A DNA stretch of 64,000 nt from UBA3006 sp031401235 (GTDB lineage: Bacteria; Actinomycetota; Acidimicrobiia; Acidimicrobiales; Ilumatobacteraceae): positions 1 to 64,000 of the forward strand of contig JANNRJ010000003.1 of assembly GCA_031401235.1 (NCBI GenBank). Direction: 5' to 3'. Below are positions 34,262 through 42,924 of the stretch, piece after piece. Positions within the stretch are counted from its first letter, which is position 1; each line of letters opens with the position of its first letter. The position numbers and the translations under genes are program-made. The notes under the pieces are model-generated. The model was not told the DNA's origin and did no database searches. It saw nothing but the letters and a program-made list of their open reading frames with translations.

Positions 34262-34289
34262 TGAGAGTCTCAGACCGTAAGTTTTACGG
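34262..34289. promoter_or_regulatory. Two small inverted repeats before the pyrimidine catabolic operon
   Basis: The palindrome TGAGAgTCTCA (34262-34272) is followed by ccgtaa-gtt-ttacgg (34275-34289), about 27 bases upstream of the first ATG of the operon. They are candidate operator sites for a regulator not encoded in the adjacent genes. Inference from symmetry only. The rest of the 105-base gap holds a GATCCG-tt-CGGATC hairpin (34214-34227) and no gene. Confidence 0.35.
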
Positions 34290-34316
34290 CTCACGAATCG
34301 TAGAGGAGTTGCCACC

Positions 34317-35159
34317 ATGGGTCGAGTAGTCAGAGCGGCATTGTTGCAGACCGATTGGGCGGGCGACAAAGAGTCGATGATCGACAAACACGAAGTGGCG
34401 GCACGCGATGCGGCCAAACAGGGAGCACAAGTGATGTGCTTCCAAGAATTGTTTTATGGTCCGTATTTCTGCCAGGTCCAAGAGCCCGAGTACTACTCAT
34501 ATACCGAGCCAATTCCCGACGGACCAACTACCAAGAGGTTCCAATCAGTGGCCAAGGAATTAGGGATGGTGATGGTAATTCCGATGTACGAAATTGTGCA
34601 GCCGGGTTTGTATTACAACACCGCTGCCGTGATTGACGCTGATGGTCGCTACTTGGGGAAATATCGAAAGCAACATATCCCCCAGGTGAAAGGTTTTTGG
34701 GAGAAGTATTACTTCACACCAGGCACCGACGGCTATCCGGTATTTGACACAGCAGTTGGCAAAGTTGGCGTGTACATCTGTTATGACCGCCACTTTCCAG
34801 AAGGTTGGCGCGCGCTGGGTTTGAATGGCGCCGAAATCGTATTCAACCCATCGGCGACAAGTCGGGGATTGTCCGAATATATCTGGCGAATCGAACAGCC
34901 AGCCGCGGCGGTGGCCAACATGTATTACGTGGGGGCAATCAATCGAGTTGGGATCGAGCCACTCGGCGATGACGACTTTTATGGTCAAAGTTACTTTGTG
35001 GATCCGGAAGGTAAGTTCGTCGGCAATGTGGGCGATCCGCACAAGCCGGAGCTAATCGTGCGCGATCTAGATATCGACAAGATCAAGGAAGTCCGTGACC
35101 GATGGGCGTTCTATCGTGATCGACGTCCAGATGCATACGATGAATTGGTACGACGTTAG
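34317..35159 (+). CDS. Beta-ureidopropionase / N-carbamoyl amidohydrolase (nitrilase superfamily)
   Basis: 280 residues with the complete Glu-Lys-Cys triad: Glu44 in CFQELFYGPYF, Lys118 in GKYRKQHIP and Cys155 in VYICYDRHFPEG. It hydrolyses N-carbamoyl-beta-alanine to beta-alanine, CO2 and ammonia, the third step of reductive pyrimidine breakdown; an N-carbamoylputrescine amidase reading is possible from sequence but the dihydropyrimidinase next door argues for the former. RBS aggag lies nine bases before the ATG. First gene of a same-strand operon running to 42841. Confidence 0.88.
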   Translation: MGRVVRAALLQTDWAGDKESMIDKHEVAARDAAKQGAQVMCFQELFYGPYFCQVQEPEYYSYTEPIPDGPTTKRFQSVAKELGMVMVIPMYEIVQPGLYYNTAAVIDADGRYLGKYRKQHIPQVKGFWEKYYFTPGTDGYPVFDTAVGKVGVYICYDRHFPEGWRALGLNGAEIVFNPSATSRGLSEYIWRIEQPAAAVANMYYVGAINRVGIEPLGDDDFYGQSYFVDPEGKFVGNVGDPHKPELIVRDLDIDKIKEVRDRWAFYRDRRPDAYDELVRR

Positions 35160-35182
35160 CAAGTTAGAAAGAGGTATAAGTC

Positions 35183-36607
35183 GTGGCACGAACACTCATT
35201 GCAAACGGCACGGTGATTAGTCCGACGGGTCAACATCTTCAAGATGTGCTCATCGATGGCGAAAAGATAGTCGCCGTATTCGATCGGGGTCAGTCGCAGA
35301 CACTCAATATCGTCGCTGACCGAGTCATCGACGCCACAGGAAAATATGTCGTACCGGGCGGAATCGATGTACACACCCACATGGAGCTGCCTTTTGGTGG
35401 AACCGCCGCCAGCGACACATTTGAAACTGGCACAATTGCCGCCGCCTGGGGAGGCGTGACAACCATCGTCGACATGGCGCTTCAGCGCTATGGCGAAAAT
35501 GTGCATGAAGGCCTAGCCGAGTGGCATCGCAAGGCTGGCGGAAATTGTGCTGTGGATTATGCCTTCCATCAAATTCTCGGCGGGATCGACGAGCAAGCAC
35601 TGAAGGACATGACCTATTTGGTTGATCACGAAGGTGTTACCAGTTTCAAATTGTTTATGGCCTACCCAGGCGTGTTTTATAGCGACGACGCCCAGATTTT
35701 GCGGGCGATGCAAACCGCAAGTGAAAACGGGGCGACGATCATGATGCATGCCGAAAACGGCATTGCCATCGATGTTCTGGTACAACAACACATTGCTCGC
35801 GGCGAAACAGATCCGAAGTATCACGGCATCAGCCGACCAAGCCTTTTGGAAGGAGAAGCAACTAATCGAGCAATCGTCTTGTCGCAAGTGGCAGGAAATG
35901 TGCCCTTATATATCGTGCACATGTCGGCGTCTGAGGCGCTCAATGCAGTCGCCGAGGCTCGTCACGAGGGTTTGAATGTGTTTGCCGAAACCTGTCCGCA
36001 ATATCTGTATATGACTCTGGAAGATCACCTCGCCCGTCCCGGTTTTGAAGGAGCCAAGTTCGTTTGCAGCCCACCAGTACGAAGCAAACATGACAAGCAT
36101 CATCACCATGCCGACCTGTGGAAAGGTCTGCGGATGAATGAACTGGCCGTTGTGAGTACCGACCACTGTCCATTCTGTTACAAGGATCAAAAGGAACTTG
36201 GGTTAGGAAATTTCTCCAAGATTCCCAACGGCATGGGTGGAGTCGAACATCGCATGGAACTTATTTATCAAGGGGTCGTTCAGGGCGAACTTTCTCTTGA
36301 GCGATGGGTGGAGACTTGCAGTACTACACCGGCCCGAATGTTTGGAATGTATCCCCAAAAAGGAGTCATTGCGGCCGGCTCCGATGCAGACATTCTTATT
36401 TGGGATCCGAGTAAAAAGACAAAAATTGGTATCAACGACAAACATCACATGAACATGGATCACTCATCGTGGGAGGGGTTCGTCGTGGATGGCAAGGTTG
36501 ACACGGTGCTGTCGCGAGGGATGGTCGTGATCGACAATGACAAGTTCACTGGTCGAAAAGGTCATGGGCAATTTGTCAGGCGCGGTTTATGCCAATACTT
36601 GAATTAA
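35183..36607 (+). CDS. Dihydropyrimidinase / hydantoinase
   Basis: 474 residues of the amidohydrolase superfamily. Zinc ligands in DVHTHMELPFGG, the carboxylated Lys in GVTSFKLFMAYPG, metal His in MMHAENGIA and IVHMSASEAL, and Asp in STDHCPFCYKDQ. It opens the ring of dihydrouracil or dihydrothymine (or hydantoins) to the N-carbamoyl amino acid used by the upstream enzyme. It starts at GTG 35183 with aaagagg upstream. Cytoplasmic. The family is not in doubt; the choice between dihydropyrimidine and hydantoin rests on context. Confidence 0.92.
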   Translation: MARTLIANGTVISPTGQHLQDVLIDGEKIVAVFDRGQSQTLNIVADRVIDATGKYVVPGGIDVHTHMELPFGGTAASDTFETGTIAAAWGGVTTIVDMALQRYGENVHEGLAEWHRKAGGNCAVDYAFHQILGGIDEQALKDMTYLVDHEGVTSFKLFMAYPGVFYSDDAQILRAMQTASENGATIMMHAENGIAIDVLVQQHIARGETDPKYHGISRPSLLEGEATNRAIVLSQVAGNVPLYIVHMSASEALNAVAEARHEGLNVFAETCPQYLYMTLEDHLARPGFEGAKFVCSPPVRSKHDKHHHHADLWKGLRMNELAVVSTDHCPFCYKDQKELGLGNFSKIPNGMGGVEHRMELIYQGVVQGELSLERWVETCSTTPARMFGMYPQKGVIAAGSDADILIWDPSKKTKIGINDKHHMNMDHSSWEGFVVDGKVDTVLSRGMVVIDNDKFTGRKGHGQFVRRGLCQYLN

Positions 36608-36650
36608 TCAACTTCTCAATGAATGGATGCAATTAGATGCAGGAGTCACT

Positions 36651-38135
36651 ATGAAACGAATCAGCCACTGGATTAACAACAGAGTTGTTGCCGGCACCTC
36701 CGGCAATACGGTAAAAGTCTGGAATCCAGCCACGGGCGAACATCAGGCCGATGTCGATTTGGCCAACGTCTCTGACGTGGATGCTGCCGTTGCCGCAGCA
36801 AAGGCCGCATTTCCAGAATGGCGGGCGACCAACTTGTCGCGTCGCGCCGAAGTGATGTTTCATATTCGTGAATTGGTAGATGCCAATCGCAAGGAAATCG
36901 CTTCATTGCTGACCTTAGAACACGGCAAAGTGCCAAGTGATGCACTTGGCGAAGTTGCGCGAGGGCTGGAGAACATAGAGTTCGCTTGCGGGATTCCGGC
37001 CCTGATGAAGGGTGGATACTCCGAACAAGCGTCAACTGGAATCGACGTGTATTCAATTCGTCAACCGCTTGGTGTTGTTGCCGGGATCACGCCGTTCAAC
37101 TTCCCGGCGATGGTACCGATGTGGATGTTTGCCAATGCACTGGTATGTGGCAATACGTTTATCCTCAAACCGAGCGAGAAAGATCCCTCGGCGTCGATGT
37201 TTATCGCCGATCTATTGCGTCAGGCCGGAGTGCCCGATGGCGTATTCAATGTTGTGCAGGGTGACAAAGTTGCCGTCGACCGCATACTCGATCATCCTGA
37301 CATTGCCGCAGTGAGTTTTGTCGGTTCAACTCCGATTGCCAGGTATGTATATGAAACCGGAACCAAAAACGGTAAGCGCGTGCAAGCACTCGGTGGCGCC
37401 AAGAATCACATGTTGGTGCTTCCCGATGCCGATCTGGACATGGCCGCCGATGCCGCAGTGAGCGCCGCCTACGGTTCCGCCGGTGAGCGATGTATGGCAG
37501 TTTCTGTGTTGCTCGCAGTGGACAGTATCGCCGATTCTCTCGTCGAGCGGATAAAGACGCGCGTGCCAAACATCAAAGTTGGATCTGGTGTTGACCCAGC
37601 CAGTGAAATGGGTCCACTGATCAGTCGGGAACATCGAGACAAGGTGGCAGGCTATGTCCGCAATGCCGAACAAGAGGGCGCCAAAGTTGTCATTGATGGC
37701 ACATCTATAGCGACCGAGGAAGGATTCTTTCTCAACCCAAGTCTTATTGACAATGTAAAGCCGGGAATGAAATGTTACGACGAGGAAATCTTCGGACCGG
37801 TGCTAACGGTGATGCGAGTGAAGAGTTACGAGGAAGGTCTCAAAACCATTAACGACAATCCCTATGGAAACGGCACGGCCATTTTCACCCGTGACGGTGG
37901 AGTTGCTCGTCAGTTCCAGTACGAGGTAAATGTCGGGATGGTCGGAATCAACGTACCCGTTCCGGTTCCGGTGTCGTATTACAGTTTCGGTGGCTGGAAG
38001 GCGAGCTTGTTTGGTGATCAACACATGTATGGACCCGACGGCGTAAATTTTTTTACCCGCGGCAAAGTAGTGACATCACGTTGGCCCGATCCGCGTACTT
38101 CGCGGGTAGATCTCGGCTTTCCGCAAAACCGATAA
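36651..38135 (+). CDS. mmsA: Methylmalonate/malonate-semialdehyde dehydrogenase (CoA-acylating)
   Basis: 494 residues of the ALDH superfamily in the MmsA branch. It has GVVAGITPFNFPAMVPMWMF, ALGGAKNHMLVLPDAD and the catalytic Cys in YGSAGERCMAVSV, followed by NDNPYGNGTAIFT; the Glu general base of ordinary ALDHs is replaced, as expected for acylating members. It converts malonate semialdehyde to acetyl-CoA and CO2 (and methylmalonate semialdehyde to propionyl-CoA), the last step for uracil and thymine carbon. Start at ATG 36651, where caggag is seven bases upstream; ATG 36627 has no such site. Confidence 0.92.
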   Translation: MKRISHWINNRVVAGTSGNTVKVWNPATGEHQADVDLANVSDVDAAVAAAKAAFPEWRATNLSRRAEVMFHIRELVDANRKEIASLLTLEHGKVPSDALGEVARGLENIEFACGIPALMKGGYSEQASTGIDVYSIRQPLGVVAGITPFNFPAMVPMWMFANALVCGNTFILKPSEKDPSASMFIADLLRQAGVPDGVFNVVQGDKVAVDRILDHPDIAAVSFVGSTPIARYVYETGTKNGKRVQALGGAKNHMLVLPDADLDMAADAAVSAAYGSAGERCMAVSVLLAVDSIADSLVERIKTRVPNIKVGSGVDPASEMGPLISREHRDKVAGYVRNAEQEGAKVVIDGTSIATEEGFFLNPSLIDNVKPGMKCYDEEIFGPVLTVMRVKSYEEGLKTINDNPYGNGTAIFTRDGGVARQFQYEVNVGMVGINVPVPVPVSYYSFGGWKASLFGDQHMYGPDGVNFFTRGKVVTSRWPDPRTSRVDLGFPQNR

Positions 38136-38171
38136 TTGTTTAAGTTCTAATCAGGCGAAGGGGGGATAGGC

Positions 38172-39188
38172 ATGGACATCGGCGTCGTACTGCAGACCAC
38201 GCCACCGGCAAGCCGCGTGATTGACTTGGCAAAAAAAGCCGAGATGCATGGATTTTCGCATGTGTGGACATTTGATAGCCACATCTTGTGGGAAGAGCCG
38301 TTCGTTATTTTTAGCGCCATTCTGGCTGAAACACGAAAGGTGATCGTTGGCCCGATGGTGACGAACCCGGCGACTCGCGACTGGACGGTGACGGCGAGTT
38401 TGTTCGCCACACTCAACGAAATGTACGGAAACCGAACAATTTGCGGAATCGGTCGAGGCGACTCAGCGGTACGCGTTACCAACGGTCGTCCAACAACATT
38501 GGCCACCTTGCGCGACAGCATCCATGTCATTCGTGAACTGACGAATGGTCGTGGTGTTGAATACAACGGCTCAACCATCCGCTTTCCATGGGCGGCACAA
38601 AGTAAATGCGAAGTCTGGGTGGCGGCCTACGGTCCGAAGGCATTGCAACTGGCAGGAGAAGTTGGCGATGGGTTCATCTTGCAAATGGCCGACGTCGACA
38701 TCGTGGCTTGGACGATTAAAGCAGTTCGCAAGTCTGCCAGGGATGCTGGACGCGACCCCAAGTCAGTGAAGATTTGCGTCGCCGCGCCCGCTTATGTCGG
38801 CACCGATTTCACTCACATGCGTGAGCAGTGCCGCTGGTTCGGTGGCATGGTCGGCAATCACGTTGCCGACATAGTTTCCCGCTATGGAGAAAATAGTGCC
38901 GTACCCAAATCCCTCACCGACTACATCAAAAGCAGGGAAGGATACGACTACAACCAACACGGTCAGACCGGTAATACGCACACCTCATTTGTGCCCGATG
39001 AAATTATCGACCGATTCTGCATTCTTGGTGATGTAAATGAGCACATTGGACGACTCAAGCAACTGAAAGAACTTGGGGTTGATCAGTTTGCCGTGTACCT
39101 ACAACACGATGGAAAAGAGCAAACGCTCCAACAATACGGAGAGACGATCTTGCCGGCAATTGCGGATCTGGCAAAAGCCAAGCAATGA
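38172..39188 (+). CDS. LLM-class (F420- or flavin-dependent) oxidoreductase in the pyrimidine operon
   Basis: 338 residues, luciferase-like monooxygenase fold. It has IDLAKKAEMHGFSHVWTFDSH at the N-terminus, VGPMVTNPATRDWTVTASLFATLNEM, and GIGRGDSAVRVTNGRP in the cofactor-binding region. The sequence resembles actinobacterial F420-dependent members often found beside hydantoinases. It could reduce uracil to dihydrouracil, oxidise the ring, or act on a related heterocycle; none can be proved from sequence. The ribosome-binding run aaggggggat lies before ATG 38172. Its stop overlaps the ABC permease start (ATGA). Confidence 0.85.
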   Translation: MDIGVVLQTTPPASRVIDLAKKAEMHGFSHVWTFDSHILWEEPFVIFSAILAETRKVIVGPMVTNPATRDWTVTASLFATLNEMYGNRTICGIGRGDSAVRVTNGRPTTLATLRDSIHVIRELTNGRGVEYNGSTIRFPWAAQSKCEVWVAAYGPKALQLAGEVGDGFILQMADVDIVAWTIKAVRKSARDAGRDPKSVKICVAAPAYVGTDFTHMREQCRWFGGMVGNHVADIVSRYGENSAVPKSLTDYIKSREGYDYNQHGQTGNTHTSFVPDEIIDRFCILGDVNEHIGRLKQLKELGVDQFAVYLQHDGKEQTLQQYGETILPAIADLAKAKQ

Positions 39189-40066
39189 AACCAATTGTTC
39201 TTCGAAGCTTGTACCGCATCGGCATGTTCATATTGTCAATTGCTTTGGTGGCGGCGATGTGGGAGTTGTACAAATTCGTCGGACCACAAGACGGTGGCAA
39301 GTTGTTCGGTGGAAAGATTTTGCCTCGCGCCAACGACCGAGCGATGCCACATGTATGGGACATGCTGAGTCGCTATGGTCGACAAGAGGTCCGTGGATCC
39401 GATCGCAAAATATGGACGGTCGTGCTTGCCGGTGGCTGGTTTTCGTTTCGTCTGGTAGTGGCCGGTTTTGTTCTAGGTGCCGCAATCGGTGTGGGATTGG
39501 CGGTTCTGATGGCCCGTTTTAGGGTCGTCGAACGAGGTCTGTTGCCATATCTCGTTTTGTCGCAGACCGTGCCGTTAATCGCGCTTGCACCGCTGGTGGT
39601 GAGTTGGGGCGGCAGACTTCACATCGGTGGTTTTGAATGGCCGCAATGGCTTTCGGTGTCGGTACTCGGGGCCTTTTTGGCTTTCTTTCCAGTCTCGGTT
39701 GGCACGCTCAAGGGGTTGACGTCTGCCCCCACCGCAGCACTGGAGTTGATGAACAGCTATGCCTCTTCATGGCGACAAACTCTGCTCAAACTTCGGTTTC
39801 CTGCGGCCGTTCCATTCATGGTTCCAGCATTCAAGTTGGCCGCATCTGGTGCAGTGATCGGAGTAGTCGTAGCCGAGATCTCCACAGGGCTCAAAGGGGG
39901 AATTGGTCGACTAGTCATCGAATATGCACGTGAAGCCACGGCTGATCCGGCCAAAGTATTCACCGCGGTCTTTGGTGCGGCAGGTTTGGGTCTAGTAATG
40001 GCGGGATTTGTTGCCCTAGGCGACATTGCTTTAATGCGAAATCGACCTAAGGAGACGGCAACATGA
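39185..40066 (+). CDS. ABC transporter permease (SsuC/ThiX type), first of two
   Basis: 293 residues with about six hydrophobic helices and the EAA-like cytoplasmic loop around ELMNSYASSWRQTLLKLRFPAAVPF. It is a BPD-type inner-membrane permease for import. The N-terminal 70 residues after the first helix form a long extra loop compared with usual SsuC proteins. It starts inside the LLM gene stop and its own stop overlaps the ATPase start (ATGA), so translation is coupled. With the second permease at 40835 it probably forms a heterodimer. Confidence 0.88.
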   Translation: MKPIVLRSLYRIGMFILSIALVAAMWELYKFVGPQDGGKLFGGKILPRANDRAMPHVWDMLSRYGRQEVRGSDRKIWTVVLAGGWFSFRLVVAGFVLGAAIGVGLAVLMARFRVVERGLLPYLVLSQTVPLIALAPLVVSWGGRLHIGGFEWPQWLSVSVLGAFLAFFPVSVGTLKGLTSAPTAALELMNSYASSWRQTLLKLRFPAAVPFMVPAFKLAASGAVIGVVVAEISTGLKGGIGRLVIEYAREATADPAKVFTAVFGAAGLGLVMAGFVALGDIALMRNRPKETAT

Positions 40067-40869
40067 GTGCGGTGAGTGTGACATCGACGAGCAAAATCTT
40101 CAACAAGGGAACGGCAAAGCAAGTTGATGCATTGCTCGATGTAGATCTCGTCGTCGAACCTGGCGAATTTGTTTCACTTATTGGTCCGTCTGGCTGTGGC
40201 AAGTCGACGTTGTTACGTCTCATCGCCAACTTACTCGAACCAACGAATGGCACGATTACGGTCAACGGCAAGACCGCCTCCCAGGCGCGACTTGATCAGG
40301 ACTATGGGATGGCATTTCAACAAGCCGGATTGTTTGATTGGCGAACCGTTGCTAAAAACATTGAACTTCCTCTTGAGTTGAAAGGTTGGGATAAAGCAAA
40401 GAGAAAATCACGGGCGACCGAAATGCTTGAACTGGTGAAATTGCCGGAGTTCGCCGATCTTTATCCGTGGCAACTTTCGGGCGGCATGCAGCAACGAATC
40501 GCAATTGCTCGAGCGCTGGCGGCGCACCCACAACTGTTGTTGATGGATGAACCATTTGGCGCTCTGGACGAAATGACTCGGGAGTATATGCAGGGCGAGT
40601 TATTGCGAATCTGTGCCCAAACTTCGACAACTGTTGTTTTTGTTACTCACTCGATTCCAGAGGCGGTGTATCTCTCCAATCGGGTTATTGTTATGTCGCC
40701 GCGTCCTGGCCGGATCACTCATCTCGTTGACATCAATCTTGGCAATGGTCGAAGCGAAGCGACCCGTGCAGATAATGAGTTCTTCCGTGGCATCACGGCC
40801 GTTCGTGAAGCATTGCGTGGAACGCAGGCTAATCATGTCGGCGAGACTCGCCAGGATTTCAGGTCATAG
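40063..40869 (+). CDS. ABC transporter ATP-binding protein (SsuB/TauB/ThiZ type)
   Basis: 268 residues. Walker A GPSGCGKSTLLRLIANLL, Q-loop around GMAFQQAGLFDWRTV, signature LSGGMQQRIAIARAL, Walker B LLLMDEPFGALDE and H-loop FVTHSIPEAVYLSNR. It energises the importer formed with the two permeases and the lipoprotein at 41663. Start ATG overlaps the upstream stop; the 3' end overlaps the second permease if ATG 40835 is used. Confidence 0.93.
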   Translation: MSAVSVTSTSKIFNKGTAKQVDALLDVDLVVEPGEFVSLIGPSGCGKSTLLRLIANLLEPTNGTITVNGKTASQARLDQDYGMAFQQAGLFDWRTVAKNIELPLELKGWDKAKRKSRATEMLELVKLPEFADLYPWQLSGGMQQRIAIARALAAHPQLLLMDEPFGALDEMTREYMQGELLRICAQTSTTVVFVTHSIPEAVYLSNRVIVMSPRPGRITHLVDINLGNGRSEATRADNEFFRGITAVREALRGTQANHVGETRQDFRS

Positions 40870-41632
40870 CGTGCGTCGAGCAGTAGCGCCATTGATATTC
40901 GGGGTCGGATTCGTCTTGTTATGGGAGGGTGTCGTCAAGGTCTTTGATCTCAAGCCCTACTTCTTGGCCCCGCCGTCCAAAATCCTCGAACAGTTTTTCT
41001 CCAACTTCAGTTTGATTCGTCAAGCCGCAACAGTTTCGGGCACAAATGCACTCATTGGTTTGATCGTTGGCACGATCGCTGGAGTGCTGATGAGCTTCTT
41101 GCTCAGCAAGTTTCGCATTCTCAACGAACTGATGACCCCGCTGGCGGTGGCTCTCAATGCAATTCCGATCTTCGTGTTGGTGGCCGTTTTGAATAATATG
41201 TTCTCGATTACGAGTGAAATCCCCCGTCGAATCATGGTCACACTGGTTGTCTATTTCATAGTCTTGGTAAATGTTGCCAAAGGATTGACCCAGGTTCGTT
41301 CGACCCATATTGAGCTGATGCGGTCGTTTGCGGCCTCGGATATGGCGATTCTCCGCAAAGTGCGGATTCCAAACGCCTTGCCATACCTCTTCACCTCGCT
41401 CAAAATTGCCGCCCCAGCCTCAGTTATCACTGCCTTTGTTTCCGAATATTTCGGCGGTTCTCAAAACGGCCTTGGCAGTCGGATTACGAGCAATATTGCC
41501 AATTCCAAGAACGCCTCGGCGTGGGCCTACGTTCTCGGGGCGTGTCTGCTTGGGTTACTATTCTTCGGCATCTCTATACTGCTGGAGAATGGCGCCTCTC
41601 GGGGTGTCGCAACTGAAAATAACAACACGTAG
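40835..41632 (+). CDS. ABC transporter permease (SsuC/ThiX type), second of two
   Basis: 265 residues with about six transmembrane helices and the cytoplasmic loop ELMRSFAASDMAILRKVRIPNALPYL. It partners the permease at 39185. ATG 40835 overlaps the ATPase gene by 35 bases; GTG 40871, immediately after the ATPase stop, is an equally possible start. Longer open frame upstream is a shadow of the ATPase gene. Confidence 0.88.
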   Translation: MSARLARISGHSVRRAVAPLIFGVGFVLLWEGVVKVFDLKPYFLAPPSKILEQFFSNFSLIRQAATVSGTNALIGLIVGTIAGVLMSFLLSKFRILNELMTPLAVALNAIPIFVLVAVLNNMFSITSEIPRRIMVTLVVYFIVLVNVAKGLTQVRSTHIELMRSFAASDMAILRKVRIPNALPYLFTSLKIAAPASVITAFVSEYFGGSQNGLGSRITSNIANSKNASAWAYVLGACLLGLLFFGISILLENGASRGVATENNNT

Positions 41633-41662
41633 GGCGCTTCGGTGCCCGGGGGAGTACATCAC

Positions 41663-42841
41663 ATGAGGAAATCACGTTTTACACTTGGGATGGCAGGGTT
41701 TGCAGCCTTGTCATTAGTTGCTGTGGCATGCGGTGGCTCGGACAGTGCATCAGACACCACGGCAGCGGTTGACACGACCGCACCAGTGGTTGTCGAAGAA
41801 GAATGCACCACGCCGACACCGGTGAAACTGCAACTGCAATGGTTTATTCAGGCTCAATTTGCCGGATACTTCGCCGCTCAAGATCAGGGCTTCTATGCCG
41901 CTCAGTGCCTTGACGTATCGATCGTCGAAGGTGGCGTTGACATTGTTCCGCAAACACAACTTGCCACCGCTGCTGTTGATTTTGCAGTGGCATGGGTGCC
42001 AAAAGCTCTCGCAAGCCGCGAGGCCGGAGCAAACATTGTCGACATTGCTCAAATCTTCCAACGCTCAGGAACCCTGCAGGTTTCGTTCAAGGACAAGAAC
42101 ATTTTGTCCGCGGCCGACTTCAAAGGTAAGACGATCGGCAACTGGGGCTATGGCAATGAGTTCGAGATCTTTGCTGCATTGACAGCAGCCGGTCTTGACC
42201 CAGCCAAGGATGTCTCTCTTGTCCAGCAGCAATTTGATATGGCTGGCTTGCTTGCCGGCGATATTGATGCAGCCGAAGCAATGACATATAACGAATACGC
42301 CCAGGTTCTTGAAGCCAAGAATCCAAAAACGGATGCGTTGTATACCCCTGAGGACTTCAATGTTGTTTCATATGAAGAATCAGGCGTAGGAATGTTGCAG
42401 GATGCGATTTGGGCAGATGGTCACCGTTTGTTCGATCCTGCCTACCGGGCGATTGCAGTTAAATTCGTTGCAGCATCATTGCAAGGTTGGGCTTTCTGTC
42501 GTGACAATGCAGAAGCGTGCCGTGACATTGTGCTGTCAAAGGGTTCCAAGCTCGGTGCCAGTCACCAACTGTGGCAAATGAATGAAATCAATAAGTTGAT
42601 TTGGCCAGCACCAGCCGGTGCGGGAATTATCGATCCAGCGGCCTGGGACCGCACCGTCAAGATTGCTCAAGAGGCCAAGAACCTCGAAGGCGCCACGGTG
42701 CTCTCCAAGGTTCCATCGGCGGATGCGTATCGCAACGACATCGTCACCGAGGCATTGGCAATACTTGCCGATCTCGGCGTCGATACGACGGGCGAAGCAT
42801 TTGTGCCAGCGACAGTCACCCTTACCGAAGGTGGCAATTAA
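41663..42841 (+). CDS. NMT1/THI5-like ABC substrate-binding lipoprotein
   Basis: 392 residues. Lipoprotein signal with lipobox VAVACGG near residue 23, a Thr/Ala-rich linker, then a periplasmic-binding domain of the NMT1/THI5/SsuA class (LQLQWFIQAQFAGYFAAQDQGFY, KTIGNWGYGNEFE). This class binds thiamine-precursor pyrimidines, sulfonates, riboflavin and related ring compounds. Given the catabolic genes upstream, a pyrimidine or dihydropyrimidine is the natural ligand. ATG 41663 is preceded by gggggag nine bases away; GTG 41642 is too close upstream to be needed. Last gene of the operon. Confidence 0.9.
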   Translation: MRKSRFTLGMAGFAALSLVAVACGGSDSASDTTAAVDTTAPVVVEEECTTPTPVKLQLQWFIQAQFAGYFAAQDQGFYAAQCLDVSIVEGGVDIVPQTQLATAAVDFAVAWVPKALASREAGANIVDIAQIFQRSGTLQVSFKDKNILSAADFKGKTIGNWGYGNEFEIFAALTAAGLDPAKDVSLVQQQFDMAGLLAGDIDAAEAMTYNEYAQVLEAKNPKTDALYTPEDFNVVSYEESGVGMLQDAIWADGHRLFDPAYRAIAVKFVAASLQGWAFCRDNAEACRDIVLSKGSKLGASHQLWQMNEINKLIWPAPAGAGIIDPAAWDRTVKIAQEAKNLEGATVLSKVPSADAYRNDIVTEALAILADLGVDTTGEAFVPATVTLTEGGN

Positions 42842-42860
42842 TTTAAATTACGAAGTTGCG

Positions 42861-42896
42861 AAAGGGCGGGTTGCGCAAGCGACCCGCCCTTTTTGC
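42861..42896 (+). terminator. Rho-independent terminator of the pyrimidine catabolic operon
   Basis: GC-rich stem aaagggcgggt (42861-42871) pairs with acccgcccttt (42882-42892), with further pairing inside the loop, and is followed by a T-run. It sits 20 bases after the substrate-binding protein stop and also lies downstream of the convergent aminotransferase gene. Confidence 0.9.
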
Positions 42897-42924
42897 GTGT
42901 GTCGTTTATTGGGCTACGGAAGTG

